Part shown: one piece after another, positions 34,976 to 44,525 of the stretch
Position numbering within the stretch: the stretch's first letter is position 1
Layout of the letters: the number at the start of each line of letters is the position of its first letter
Assembly (NCBI GenBank): GCA_002471825.1
Contig: DKQS01000007.1
Span: 186,001 to 250,000, forward strand
Source of the DNA: Flavobacteriaceae bacterium UBA7302
GTDB taxonomy: Bacteria; Bacteroidota; Bacteroidia; Flavobacteriales; Flavobacteriaceae
Length of the DNA stretch: 64,000 bases
Direction: 5' to 3'
Notes under the pieces: model-generated
The model's input: the letters and a program-made list of their open reading frames with translations, nothing else
Database searches by the model: none
Told to the model about the DNA's origin: nothing
Program-made: the position numbers and the translations under genes

Positions 34976-37900
34976 TTATTTAATGATTTCAACCCAATTG
35001 CCAGAAGTTCTCACAAAATAGTCGTTGTCATACATGGCTTCCACTTGCGCTCCTGGCAGGTAATATTTACCTAAATAAGCCGCGTTTAGCAATACCGTAA
35101 ACTTCTTTGTTTTCGCTCTATTGGATCGTTTGAGATCAAAATAATAATTCACTCGATCATCTTTGATATCCGTATATCTAGCAGTGCTTGTGGCTGTGGA
35201 ACCGAAATCTGTAAATCGGGTGTTGACAATTTCCCAACCTGATGGGAAAATCTGGGTCAAGGCAATGTCATTGATCGTGGTATTTTTCGGATTGCTCACA
35301 AAAACTTCCGCCTTAAAATCTTGACCTTGTTTGAGTCGTCTAACATCCACAGGTTTCCCTTGCAAATCAACATATCGAACCTTTACACTTAAACCTCTTC
35401 TTTCAACCGCTTCTTGTCCCACTGGTAGTTTTCCTGAATTTATAATTCGGGCAAACACCAAGTTATTTCCGTTATTGGTAATGGTCAAAGCGTTGCTTCC
35501 TTGAAGGATATCCAGTTCTCGTTGAACCATAGAACTTTCGGTTTTAACCTTCATGGTTTTGTTGTTCACGGCATAGCTTAAATCCATGGATTTCCCACCA
35601 TTTTTCACAACCATCTTCCCGATGGCCATCAAAGCATAAGCTGTGGTCTGGGTACTCATCCATTTTTTACTTGACAGGGTCTTCGCTATTTGCTTAGAGA
35701 CCTCTCTAATTTTCTCATCATTGGTTAACAACATGGTTTCTAAGGCCATGGCTCGGTTTCGCGTTTCAGAACCATAAGAATCCCTCCAATTGGAGTTGTT
35801 GAAATTCAAATCGGCTTTGCGAACCAGTTCTTGTGTTACCTCGTTTTGCCCAGCTAAAGCATAGGCAGCCGCCAATCGCCATTTGGCATCGTTGGAAAGT
35901 TTTTTGAACTCTCGCAATCTGTTCATGGAAGATAAATCCGGACTACCTGCTAAGGCTAAGGTATACAGTCGATACGCCTGTTCTAAATCACTGGTATATC
36001 CATTGTAATTCTGTCGCCAATTTCTAGCCTTGTCTTTTTGATAATTAATGAAATTCGTCTTAAACGTAAGAGGAAGTACGAATCCTTTTTTCTCAGCCTC
36101 TAGCATAAAATGACCTGCATAACTGGTTCCCCAATCACTTACATAACTCTCACCCATCCAATAACTCAAACCTCCGCTTGGGAGTTGAAAATTGCCCAAA
36201 CGAGCAATTCCCTTTTCAATGTTCTTTTGGATTTCCATCTTTTTAGAAGCATCCAAATCAAAGATATCTGCCATAAATAATTGTGGGAAAACAGAAGAAG
36301 TTGTTTGCTCCACACAACCATGTGGGTATTGAATCAAATAAGCCAACCTTTCCGTGAAATTGATCGACGGAATGGTAGAAAACTCTACCATCACCTTATT
36401 ACTTCCTTGCACACCAAAGGTTTCAAAATTGGCATTTTGACTTGCGTTTTTCTGAATTTCAACATCCATCACACGAGTAGTCACATTATTCGGATTGACC
36501 ACATCCAATTCCACCTCATAACTCGATTGTTCCCCGTTTCCAGAAGCAATCACTTCCACCTTATGAATTCCTTTTGCTTCTGTCACTTCCAAATCGAAGT
36601 AAATCATCTTTTCGTCAGGTTTGGTAAAACTGATGGATTTCTTGCTCTGATTGAGCACTTTCAATCCGTCTGTAGTTTTCACCTGTACAGAAACATCCTT
36701 TACCTTTTTGTCCATTGCAAAAACTGAAATAGGAAGCGTTACTTTTTCGGTAGGTGATAATTTTCTTGGTAAAGTAGCCAGCACCATCAATGGCTTTTTC
36801 ACTGGCGTTGATTTCTCTTGACTTCCATAGGCTTCCTTATTCACATCTCCTGCAACCACCATGGTTCTCACAGCACCAATATAATTGGGCAAGGTAATCT
36901 TATGTTCTTTGGTGGTTCCTTTTTCCAAAGTAAATGGACCTAAAAACTTTACTACCGGTTTGAAACGATTTGCTTTCTTATTCTTTCCTTTTTCCACACT
37001 TCCATCACCACCAATAGCATACACTTGATCAATGCTTCCTGCGTAAGCCCCAATGACATCATCAAACACATCCCAAGTCTTCACACCCAAAGCTTCACGG
37101 GCATAAAAAGATTTGTAAGCGTTGGGCGTTTTAAATCTTGTGAGATCCAATAATCCTTCTTCAACAACGGCCAAGGTATAAGTCATTGCCTTGTTGTTTT
37201 TCTCTGAAACTTTTACGGTAAATGATTTCTCTGGTTTTAATTCCGCAGGCATATTGATTACCGGTTCCAAAATGGTGTTCTTGTCCTCCACTAAAATCGG
37301 AATGGTTCCATACAATCGCAGTGGGAGATCGTTTTCTGAAACCTGATGGGGTTGCAGCAAGGATATGGTAGCATAGACATTCGGAGTCATTGCCTTGGTA
37401 ATGGGAATTTCAGCTGTGGTGAATCCTTTTTGAGTAGTTACCCAAACCGATTCGATCACGTCTGTACCGTTCTCAATACTTATCAAGGCCCTTCCTTGAG
37501 AACCTGAAGGGAAGGTAATTTTGGCGGTTTCACCAACATTGTACTTTTCCTTATCTGCTGAGAAAACCAACATTTTAGCTGCCTCTTTATCAGCGGACCC
37601 CTCATTTTGCCACCAGTTTTTGTAGAAGTAAGCCGTTCTACCCGTTGCATGACCCCCTTTTTTGTCCAAGACTCGAATCAAAAATCTACCTCGATCTTCA
37701 TCTGGGATGTTTAAATCGAAACTAGCGCGACCATTTTCATTAGTGTTTATTTTTAGGGTTTTGTATCTCTTCTTATAGCGACTCGAGGTATATCTCGATA
37801 AGTTATCTGAACCTGAACTCCACCACCATCGCCAGTGGATTTGGTAGATTTGTACTTCCAACTCCTGGTTTCCAACTGGTTTTCCGTCTTTATCGATACT

Positions 37901-40486
37901 CACCACTGAAAAAGATTGATTTTCATCCGTGTAGAAAGAACCATAGCGATTTCCCTCTGGAGATTTTAATCCCACAAATACATCGTAGGGAGCATATTTT
38001 TTAGAGAAGGCATCGATGGAAAAATCACCTCCTGTTTCAAAGGCCCGAACCAAAAATTGGATGTTGAGCATTCCAGGTGCGTTCTTTCCAACCTTCAATG
38101 ATTTGGAAATTTTTGCTTTACCATTTTGATCTAGTTTACCCTCAAATACATTCAACTCTTGGGCGTAAAAATCTCTTGATGGATCGGTAAACTTGTAATC
38201 TTTGAAGTTTTTAAAACTAGTGGATGTGGCAGAAATCTTCGCTTTAATTTCGGCTTTTAAATTCTTAGCTGGTGTTCCGTGTAGCCAATTGACCTGCAAG
38301 TCTCCCTTAATCGGTTCGTTTTTGGAAAGCAAGGCCTCACCAAAATCAATTTTCATTTTTAAACGATTTGGTTTAACCGTTTCAACTTTCAAGTTCTTGT
38401 AAAACTTGGCACCACCCACAGATACCTTTGCCGAATAATTGCCCGTTGCATAATCGTCATTGGTGCCAATGGTAAATTTGTAAAAGCGATTCACATTTTC
38501 TGAAGTAACTTCTCGAAATACAAGCTTTCCTCTTGGGTCGGTCACTTCTAATTTCACTGGATGGTCCTCTGGCAATTTATTTTCAGCATCATTCAATAAA
38601 AAGGTCAAATGAATGTCATCCCCAGGACGCCAAACGCCGCGTTCTCCATACAAATACCCCTTGAGTCCTTTCTGTAGTCGTTTCCCAGAAACATCGAACT
38701 TGCTGAGCGAAAGTGCATTTCCATCAACCAATCGCAAATAGGCCTTGTTCTCTCCTTTAGAAACAATCGCAAAAGCCGCATTTTTCGGACTCTCAATTTT
38801 TAGCATTCCGTTTGAATCCGTTTTCTCTGATAAAATTTCCTGTTGCTGGTAATTGTAAATGGTAACCTCAGCTCCCGAAATTGGATTGGTATTGATAATG
38901 TCGGTTACCGCAAAGAAGTAGTTGTTATTGGTTCCTTGTTTGGCAATTACCCCCAAATTAGAGGCCAAGATGTTTTGCGTGATTTCTCTATCTGAATTGT
39001 AGTAGGCATCGTGACAAGGATTGTTGCGTTCTCTCCAATTGTAGGTGTAATTTTTATAGTAGTACAACTTATTGTCCCAGTACAATTCTTCATTCTCATT
39101 GTCCAAAAATGGATCATTGCCATTGGCTGATTTTGCAGATCCAGCGCATTTGTACAATACTTGATCTTTTGTAAAACTCAATTCTACCCGATAAATAGAA
39201 CCTGGATCAATATCAATCATATTGGCCAAATCAATAGCATAGGCCTTCCAGTTTTCTTGGTAGTTTTCTGGATCTTTGACCAGGGTCATTTTTTCTTTAG
39301 CAATGGTTCTACCAACCTGTTTGATGGCGTTGTCGTAATCGCTATTCAAGTTGTTATCTTGCAAAAATTGCAAGACATTGTCTTCAAAAATCTTGATCAC
39401 TCGAATGTTTACTTCCTTCACGTTAATGGCCTCGAAGTTGTATTTCAATCCAGAAGAATTCGGTAAAATCGTTCCGCTACTTATAGCTCGGATTTCAGGT
39501 TTGAGCGGTTCAAAGGTGAGTGAAAAAGTATTATCTCTTTTAAGTTTAAAATCATCCGTATTTCGAATCCCTTGAAAAACGGTCACATCTCTGGTTCCTG
39601 AAAAATTCCCATTTGAATAGACTTTCAATTCGTTTCCATTGACTACAAAATTGAGGTCTTTGAATCCTTTCACGCCCACCAAACCGTCAAAGTTTTGTTG
39701 TGGTTTTAGGGCGTCAGAAAAATTAATAGAAATATACTTGGAAGTTCCCTTAATCGCTTTGATGTCTACAATTTTGAAATTGTCTTTCCCTGGAATGGCA
39801 ATTTCGTTCTCACCTTTGTTATTAGAATCGATGGCATTGCCATTCCAAGAAACCACTAATTTGGAGTCTTCTACAAATCGTTGAATGCTATCAATTTTAA
39901 AATCGAAGTACTTTCCTTGAGCATTCGAATCATCCCAAACAATATTTTTTGCCGATTCATTTTGAGTAGCAGTCACCAATTTCTGGGCTTCCTCCAGACT
40001 GATGATATCGGCCGATTTTACAACCCCTTCAATGAACTGCCAATCTTTCGAATAGGATTGCAACACCTTGGTCTGAATCGAGAAATTGGGCTTGATGGTC
40101 TTGAACTGAAAAGTATATTCACCGAGAGCGTCTGGGATATCTTTGTAAAATTTATCCAAGCGAATCGAAACGGTATACTCCGTATCTGGCTGTAATCTTT
40201 CATTCGGAATGAAGTTGAACGAATGATTGTTTACAAACTCAAACTCTCCATCAACGGCTGGTTTGATGGAAATGGCTCCAGAAGGAACAGACTCATTTTC
40301 CATGAGTCCCTCAATGTCTTTGGAAAGATTTACGGAAACTTTTTCTCTTACCGAAACCACACCCGAAGTTGTGTAGTTGATGTAATCTTTGAATTGATAG
40401 ATGTTGTTTGCGTCCTTTTTTGACTTTGAACAAGCCAAAAAGAATAGGAATAACAAAGCATAGTGGAGGAATTTTGTAGTTTTCAT
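34976..40486 (-). CDS. Alpha-2-macroglobulin family lipoprotein
   Basis: This 1836-residue envelope protein would trap foreign proteases by a bait-and-thioester mechanism. The start at 40486 gives a signal peptide with lipobox (LLFLFFLACSK, Cys at residue 19); a frame opening at 40525 only adds 13 residues. The N-terminal MG domains (about 40-700), the MG10-like and bait region and a C-terminal thioester domain are in the right order. The thioester motif GCVEQ is intact at C1391-Q1394 (codon at 36314-36316), followed by helical repeats 'YVSDWGTSYAGHF'. It is coupled to pbpC (3 nt). It is the longest gene here. Confidence 0.92.
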   Translation of the reverse strand: MKTTKFLHYALLFLFFLACSKSKKDANNIYQFKDYINYTTSGVVSVREKVSVNLSKDIEGLMENESVPSGAISIKPAVDGEFEFVNNHSFNFIPNERLQPDTEYTVSIRLDKFYKDIPDALGEYTFQFKTIKPNFSIQTKVLQSYSKDWQFIEGVVKSADIISLEEAQKLVTATQNESAKNIVWDDSNAQGKYFDFKIDSIQRFVEDSKLVVSWNGNAIDSNNKGENEIAIPGKDNFKIVDIKAIKGTSKYISINFSDALKPQQNFDGLVGVKGFKDLNFVVNGNELKVYSNGNFSGTRDVTVFQGIRNTDDFKLKRDNTFSLTFEPLKPEIRAISSGTILPNSSGLKYNFEAINVKEVNIRVIKIFEDNVLQFLQDNNLNSDYDNAIKQVGRTIAKEKMTLVKDPENYQENWKAYAIDLANMIDIDPGSIYRVELSFTKDQVLYKCAGSAKSANGNDPFLDNENEELYWDNKLYYYKNYTYNWRERNNPCHDAYYNSDREITQNILASNLGVIAKQGTNNNYFFAVTDIINTNPISGAEVTIYNYQQQEILSEKTDSNGMLKIESPKNAAFAIVSKGENKAYLRLVDGNALSLSKFDVSGKRLQKGLKGYLYGERGVWRPGDDIHLTFLLNDAENKLPEDHPVKLEVTDPRGKLVFREVTSENVNRFYKFTIGTNDDYATGNYSAKVSVGGAKFYKNLKVETVKPNRLKMKIDFGEALLSKNEPIKGDLQVNWLHGTPAKNLKAEIKAKISATSTSFKNFKDYKFTDPSRDFYAQELNVFEGKLDQNGKAKISKSLKVGKNAPGMLNIQFLVRAFETGGDFSIDAFSKKYAPYDVFVGLKSPEGNRYGSFYTDENQSFSVVSIDKDGKPVGNQELEVQIYQIHWRWWWSSGSDNLSRYTSSRYKKRYKTLKINTNENGRASFDLNIPDEDRGRFLIRVLDKKGGHATGRTAYFYKNWWQNEGSADKEAAKMLVFSADKEKYNVGETAKITFPSGSQGRALISIENGTDVIESVWVTTQKGFTTAEIPITKAMTPNVYATISLLQPHQVSENDLPLRLYGTIPILVEDKNTILEPVINMPAELKPEKSFTVKVSEKNNKAMTYTLAVVEEGLLDLTRFKTPNAYKSFYAREALGVKTWDVFDDVIGAYAGSIDQVYAIGGDGSVEKGKNKKANRFKPVVKFLGPFTLEKGTTKEHKITLPNYIGAVRTMVVAGDVNKEAYGSQEKSTPVKKPLMVLATLPRKLSPTEKVTLPISVFAMDKKVKDVSVQVKTTDGLKVLNQSKKSISFTKPDEKMIYFDLEVTEAKGIHKVEVIASGNGEQSSYEVELDVVNPNNVTTRVMDVEIQKNASQNANFETFGVQGSNKVMVEFSTIPSINFTERLAYLIQYPHGCVEQTTSSVFPQLFMADIFDLDASKKMEIQKNIEKGIARLGNFQLPSGGLSYWMGESYVSDWGTSYAGHFMLEAEKKGFVLPLTFKTNFINYQKDKARNWRQNYNGYTSDLEQAYRLYTLALAGSPDLSSMNRLREFKKLSNDAKWRLAAAYALAGQNEVTQELVRKADLNFNNSNWRDSYGSETRNRAMALETMLLTNDEKIREVSKQIAKTLSSKKWMSTQTTAYALMAIGKMVVKNGGKSMDLSYAVNNKTMKVKTESSMVQRELDILQGSNALTITNNGNNLVFARIINSGKLPVGQEAVERRGLSVKVRYVDLQGKPVDVRRLKQGQDFKAEVFVSNPKNTTINDIALTQIFPSGWEIVNTRFTDFGSTATSTARYTDIKDDRVNYYFDLKRSNRAKTKKFTVLLNAAYLGKYYLPGAQVEAMYDNDYFVRTSGNWVEIIK

Positions 40487-40657
40487 AGCTAGTGGGTTGA
40501 CCGTATGTTTTCTCATAACCCACAAGTTAAAAATTTTCCACTTTATGTCAATAAAAATCGTTTTGTGGTTTTCCGCAAATGAAAACTTGATTTGGGCACT
40601 AGAATTTAATTTATGGACATTATATTTAATATCTGAAACTAAATTAAAGACTAAGGA

Positions 40658-40996
40658 TTGATCAAAACAGAAGGATATTTCACAACAGCTCCTCTTTTTT
40701 ATGAGGTTCGGAAAGGGGTTTTACCTAGGTATCTAGCTATAGGTTTATTTTTTGATAATGAAGGAAAATATTGGGAGAATTACGTTTGGTCAAAAAATGA
40801 TAAAAAAATAAAATTCCAAAAAGAAGATTTTTTTAATTCAGAAAGAAAAAGTAATTATCAGATTGATGGAAATGAAATACAAGTCACAAAAAACTTAGGT
40901 TCACCCATTGAAGGGATGATTTATTTTGAAATAATAAATGAAACTCAGATTCGATCAAAGCAGGATGGAACATTATTGACATTTAATTCATGGTAA
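40658..40996 (+). CDS. Small protein of unknown function, tandem paralogue A (TTG start)
   Basis: This 112-residue protein has no signal peptide or recognisable domain. An in-frame TAA at 40652-40654 means that it can only begin at the TTG at 40658, since no ATG follows until near the end. Aligning the TTG with the ATG of the next gene gives MIKTEGYF versus MIRYDGYY, so the TTG is probably the real start. Both proteins share a 'FDNEGKYW'/'FDEDNYFW' block, an 'IxVxK' strand and a 'FEIxN' block, and look like one small beta-rich fold. The DNA is very AT-rich next to its neighbours. Function unknown. Confidence 0.55.
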   Translation: MIKTEGYFTTAPLFYEVRKGVLPRYLAIGLFFDNEGKYWENYVWSKNDKKIKFQKEDFFNSERKSNYQIDGNEIQVTKNLGSPIEGMIYFEIINETQIRSKQDGTLLTFNSW

Positions 40997-41036
40997 ATTG
41001 GGAATCCCAAATTAATAATCCTAAAATAAAAAATGA

Positions 41037-41477
41037 ATGATTAGATATGATGGTTACTACATTGAAGAGCCAACCGAAATCATAAATGGTCGAGCCAAAA
41101 CTAATAAAGTAAGTTTTTCATTTAAAGCTTATCACTTTGATGAGGACAATTATTTTTGGGTAACCTCTAAACATGATCATTTAGATTTACTTTCTGATTT
41201 TTCAAAATCAGATTTTAAAAGTCAGATTGAAGATCGAACAACATATAAAGAAGACTCAAATAAAATTATCGTACAAAAAGAATATGAATTCTCTAAGGAC
41301 CTTGTTTTTGAGATAGACAATCCTGATGAAATAGTTAATAAACTAACAAAAAAGAAATCCTATTTTATTTCTTGGGAGGAATTAGAAAAGAATGAGTCTA
41401 AGGATTTCGAAGGTTCCCTGTTAAATAAAATATTTAGGCCTTTCGATCATGGAAAGTATAACGTTTTTTATGAATAG
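41037..41477 (+). CDS. Small protein of unknown function, tandem paralogue B
   Basis: This 146-residue soluble protein has the same blocks as the preceding gene, with an N-terminal 'MIRYDGYY', a 'HFDEDNYFWVTSK' block, 'NKIIVQKE' and 'FEIDNPDEI', then a 40-residue tail. Identity is low, so the duplication is old or both copies came in already diverged. It lies 40 nt after paralogue A and ends 35 nt before the terminator of the tRNA-Cys gene on the other strand. There is no recognisable domain. Confidence 0.6.
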   Translation: MIRYDGYYIEEPTEIINGRAKTNKVSFSFKAYHFDEDNYFWVTSKHDHLDLLSDFSKSDFKSQIEDRTTYKEDSNKIIVQKEYEFSKDLVFEIDNPDEIVNKLTKKKSYFISWEELEKNESKDFEGSLLNKIFRPFDHGKYNVFYE

Positions 41478-41512
41478 GGGTGTTTGATATACTTTGAGTA
41501 TTTATAAAACAA

Positions 41513-41540
41513 AAATCTCCAGCCATTTGACTAGAGATTT
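41513..41540 (-). terminator. Terminator of tRNA-Cys
   Basis: The minus strand reads AAATCTCTAG-TCAAATGG-CTGGAGATTT followed by TTTTGTTTT. The stem has ten pairs with one G-U, and begins 4 nt past the tRNA 3' end. Confidence 0.8.
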
Positions 41541-41544
41541 CCTG

Positions 41545-41615
41545 AGGTGCCGAGCGGATTCGAACCGCTGTAGATGGTGTTGCAGACCACTGCCTAGCCA
41601 CTCGGCCACGGCACC
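41545..41615 (-). tRNA. tRNA-Cys (anticodon GCA)
   Basis: A complete 71-nt tRNA is on the minus strand. The acceptor stem pairs GGTGCCG with CGGCACC, the discriminator is U (typical of tRNA-Cys), the D-arm holds GGCCGAGTGGCTAGGC, the anticodon loop reads CTGCAAC with GCA in the centre, and the T-arm contains GGTTCGAATCC. The CCA end is not encoded. A promoter and a terminator flank it. Confidence 0.95.
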
Positions 41616-41627
41616 TTATAAGGTGTG

Positions 41628-41657
41628 CAAATTTAAGGTTTTTATTAATCTAAACAA
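41628..41657 (-). promoter_or_regulatory. Promoter of tRNA-Cys
   Basis: On the minus strand, TTG (plus positions 41655-41657), 19 nt, then TAAATTTG (41628-41635), a full match to the Bacteroidota consensus, 12 nt before the tRNA 5' end. It sits right after the folB stop. Confidence 0.8.
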
Positions 41658-41661
41658 TAGT

Positions 41662-42018
41662 TTATCGTTCTTTTGTTAAGACGATAACGACCTCCTCAAC
41701 ATTGCCTCCAATTGGTGGATTTATCTTCGCAACCGAAACTTCTGCCTTCTGAATCATCGGAATTTCAACAAAGAAACGATTCAAAATTCGCTGGGCAACT
41801 TCTTCTAAAAGCTTGGATCGGACAGCCATTTCTTCCTTCACCACATGATTCAAATGAACATAGTCTACGGTATCATTCAAGTCGTCGGTTTTGGCGGACT
41901 TATCCAAATCGGCCCAAACACAAACATCCACCCGATAGTCTGATCCAATCTTCGCTTCTTCATCCAAACAACCGTGAAAAGCGTACAGTTTGATATTGTT
42001 CACTCTAATAATCCCCAT
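41662..42018 (-). CDS. folB: Dihydroneopterin aldolase
   Basis: This 118-residue enzyme of folate synthesis converts dihydroneopterin to hydroxymethyl-dihydropterin and glycolaldehyde. It matches FolB in length and order: an opening 'NIKLYAFHGCLDEEAKIG', a central 'DLNDTVDYVHLNHVV', the active-site Glu segment 'KLLEEVAQRIL' and a final 'AEVSVAKINPPIGGNVEEV'. The start overlaps the DUF2452 gene by 14 nt. Confidence 0.92.
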   Translation of the reverse strand: MGIIRVNNIKLYAFHGCLDEEAKIGSDYRVDVCVWADLDKSAKTDDLNDTVDYVHLNHVVKEEMAVRSKLLEEVAQRILNRFFVEIPMIQKAEVSVAKINPPIGGNVEEVVIVLTKER

Positions 42019-42436
42019 GTGCGTCGGTATCTGTTTCTACTTCTTCCCACATTTTGTCTGAATTTAATCGGAAGGCTCCTTGGTAGTCAAAATTGCATTG
42101 ATTTGGTGCAATGATGGAAAGGAAAGCCTCTCCCTTTCGATCTTTGTAGAGAAAATAGGTTTCTCCCAAAATGGGTTCAAAATTGTATTTGGCGTTGTAC
42201 AGAATCTCGTTGTTTTTAAACTTTTCCAACAAGGCACTGTACTGCTGTTTGATCTCTTCAAATTCAGAGGCCAATTTTTTATTTACTCGCTGAATTCCAT
42301 CATTCTTCCAAGTAGCCGTATTGAGCGGTTGAATCACCGGCGAACTGGCCGATGTTCCATAGGGCTTCAATGCAGCATCATAGGAATTCGTTTCCTCATT
42401 AAATACAACCAAATCTGGCTTTTTATCTTTCTTCAT
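42005..42436 (-). CDS. DUF2452 family protein
   Basis: This 143-residue soluble protein belongs to DUF2452, with 'NKKLASEFEEIKQQYSALLE' and 'FEPILGETYFLYKDRKG' as typical parts. The function is unknown in bacteria; the eukaryotic member is C1orf50. It overlaps the folB start by 14 nt, so the two are probably co-translated. Confidence 0.82.
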   Translation of the reverse strand: MKKDKKPDLVVFNEETNSYDAALKPYGTSASSPVIQPLNTATWKNDGIQRVNKKLASEFEEIKQQYSALLEKFKNNEILYNAKYNFEPILGETYFLYKDRKGEAFLSIIAPNQCNFDYQGAFRLNSDKMWEEVETDTDAHGDY

Positions 42437-42508
42437 ACGAGTTGCAAAAATACAACAAAAGGTATTAAACCAGGATGATTAAGCGATATCGCGCTTTACT
42501 TTTTAGGA

Positions 42509-42724
42509 TTAATTTGTGAAAAAGTCAAAAACATTGCTTATCGCCCTCGTTTTTGTTTTGTAAAACTCCGTATACGTACAACGGTCACAAGTAACACTTG
42601 TATATTTCTCGGTTTGTACGTCAAATATTTTGGAAAGCACGCCTCCTGTTGCTCGCATCTGGCCAAGATTGTAATGATGATTCCCACACTTGGGACAGGT
42701 GTAATTTCTAATTTGTGAACTCAT
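42509..42724 (-). CDS. Zinc-ribbon protein (nucleic-acid-binding type)
   Basis: This 71-residue protein has two Cys pairs, 'CPKCGNH' at the N-terminus and 'CDRCTYTEFYK' near the end, enough to bind one zinc in a ribbon. It belongs to a small family annotated as Zn-ribbon nucleic-acid-binding. The partner is unknown. It is minus strand, 72 nt upstream of DUF2452 and divergent from glnS. Confidence 0.8.
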   Translation of the reverse strand: MSSQIRNYTCPKCGNHHYNLGQMRATGGVLSKIFDVQTEKYTSVTCDRCTYTEFYKTKTRAISNVFDFFTN

Positions 42725-42801
42725 AAGTAAATGGATTTATCTATTAGAAGTAGAAAAATGAATTTTGTTACAATCTCCCGAGGGCAGTGCAATATTTTCT
42801 G

Positions 42802-42809
42802 TAATTTTG
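42802..42809 (+). promoter_or_regulatory. Putative -7 element of glnS
   Basis: TAATTTTG matches TAnnTTTG, 22 nt before the glnS ATG. No TTG lies at 17-21 nt upstream, so the -33 box is not identified. Confidence 0.4.
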
Positions 42810-42831
42810 CCTCCTATTTACAAGAAATACA

Positions 42832-44523
42832 ATGTCTGAAGAAAAAAGATCGTTGAACTTTATCGAACAAATTGTTGAAGAGGATTTGGCAAACGGAATG
42901 CCGAAGGAGGATTTGAAATTTAGATTTCCACCTGAGCCAAACGGATATCTTCATATTGGGCACACCAAGGCCATCGGAATTAGTTTCGGATTGGGCTTAA
43001 AATACAATGCTCCTGTCAACCTAAGATTCGATGATACCAACCCAGAGAAAGAAGAGCAAGAATATGTTGATGCTATCAAAAGAGATATCAAATGGTTGGG
43101 ATATCAATGGGCGGAAGAACGCTACTCCTCAGACTATTTTCAGCAATTGTATGACTGGGCCATTTTAATGGTAAAGGAAGGAAAAGCTTATGTAGATAGC
43201 CAAACTTCTGAAGAAATGCGCATTCAAAAAGGAACGCCTACCGAACCCGGAACCAACAGTCCATACAGAGATCGGTCGGTAGAAGAAAACTTAGAACTTT
43301 TCATCGGAATGAAAGAAGGAAAGTTCCAAGAAGGCGATCATGTACTTCGTGCCAAAATCGATATGGCGAGTCCCAATATGTTAATGCGTGACCCCATTAT
43401 GTACCGTATCATATACAAAACCCATCACAGAACTGGAGACGATTGGTGCATTTATCCGATGTATGATTGGACGCATGGTGAAAGCGATTACATCGAACAA
43501 ATTTCGCATTCACTTTGTTCTTTAGAGTTCAAACCGCATCGCGAATTGTACAATTGGTTCCGCGATCATGTGTTTGATTACAGCAAAAGTGAGCTACCCT
43601 TAGTTCCGAAACAACGCGAATTTTCAAGACTCAACTTGAGTTATACCATCATGAGCAAGCGTAAATTGATGCGTTTGATTGAAGAGGGTGTGGTGGCCGG
43701 TTGGGACGATCCAAGAATGCCTACCATTTCTGGATTGAGAAGAAGAGGATATACTCCTGAAGCCATTCGCAGTTTCATTGAAACGGTTGGAGTTTCTAAA
43801 CGTGAAAATGTGATTGATGTGGCCTTGTTGGAATTCAAGATTCGTGAGGACTTGAACAAAACGGCCAACCGAGTGATGGGTGTTTTAGATCCTGTGAAAG
43901 TCGTAATCACCAATTACCCTGAAGGACAAGAAGAAATGCTTCAAGCCGAGAACAATCAAGAAGATGAAAATGCTGGATTCCGAGAAGTACCTTTTTCGAG
44001 AGAATTGTACATCGAAAAAGAAGACTTTAGAGAAGAGGCCAACAAGAAATTCTTCCGATTGAAATTGGGTAAAGAAGTTCGTTTAAAGAATGCCTATATC
44101 ATCAAAGCAGAAAGCTGCACCAAAGATGAAAACGGAAATATTACCGAAATTCAGTGCACTTACGATCCTTTGAGTAAATCAGGAAGTGGGACTCCAGAAA
44201 GTATGCGTCGCGTGAAAGGAACCTTGCATTGGGTGTCTATCAAACATGCTATAGAAGCTGAAGTTCGCGTCTACGATCGATTGTTTTTAGACGAAGCTCC
44301 CGATGGTCACAAAGACAAGGACTTCATGGAATTTTTGAATCCAGATTCCTTGCACACCATCAATGCTTTTGTAGAGCCAAGTTTGCAAGAAGCTAAGATT
44401 GGAGATCGTTTCCAATTCCAAAGAAAGGGATATTTCAACGTTGATGACGATTCAACTCCAGAGAAACTAGTATTCAACAAAACGGTTGGGTTGCGCGATT
44501 CTTGGGGCGGCGGGAAAAAGTAA
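42832..44523 (+). CDS. glnS: Glutaminyl-tRNA synthetase
   Basis: This 563-residue class I enzyme charges tRNA-Gln directly. The HIGH motif is in 'PPEPNGYLHIGHTKA' and the KMSKS-type loop in 'YTIMSKRKLMRL', which is the GlnRS form. The GlnRS signature 'RFDDTNPEKEE' follows the HIGH motif, and the C-terminal anticodon-binding beta-barrels are complete. The length agrees with E. coli GlnRS (554). A direct GlnRS in Bacteroidota replaces the amidotransferase route for tRNA-Gln. It ends 2 nt before the convergent DUF5916 stop. Confidence 0.95.
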   Translation: MSEEKRSLNFIEQIVEEDLANGMPKEDLKFRFPPEPNGYLHIGHTKAIGISFGLGLKYNAPVNLRFDDTNPEKEEQEYVDAIKRDIKWLGYQWAEERYSSDYFQQLYDWAILMVKEGKAYVDSQTSEEMRIQKGTPTEPGTNSPYRDRSVEENLELFIGMKEGKFQEGDHVLRAKIDMASPNMLMRDPIMYRIIYKTHHRTGDDWCIYPMYDWTHGESDYIEQISHSLCSLEFKPHRELYNWFRDHVFDYSKSELPLVPKQREFSRLNLSYTIMSKRKLMRLIEEGVVAGWDDPRMPTISGLRRRGYTPEAIRSFIETVGVSKRENVIDVALLEFKIREDLNKTANRVMGVLDPVKVVITNYPEGQEEMLQAENNQEDENAGFREVPFSRELYIEKEDFREEANKKFFRLKLGKEVRLKNAYIIKAESCTKDENGNITEIQCTYDPLSKSGSGTPESMRRVKGTLHWVSIKHAIEAEVRVYDRLFLDEAPDGHKDKDFMEFLNPDSLHTINAFVEPSLQEAKIGDRFQFQRKGYFNVDDDSTPEKLVFNKTVGLRDSWGGGKK

Positions 44524-44525
44524 TT

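Noticed and set aside
36281..36727. A 148-codon plus-strand frame
   Set aside because: It is inside the alpha-2-macroglobulin gene on the other strand, over the thioester region; a shadow of the true reading frame.
41545..41615. tRNA-Cys as an integration site for an island
   Set aside because: No integrase gene and no repeat of the tRNA 3' end was seen nearby; the adjacent unknown genes alone are not enough.
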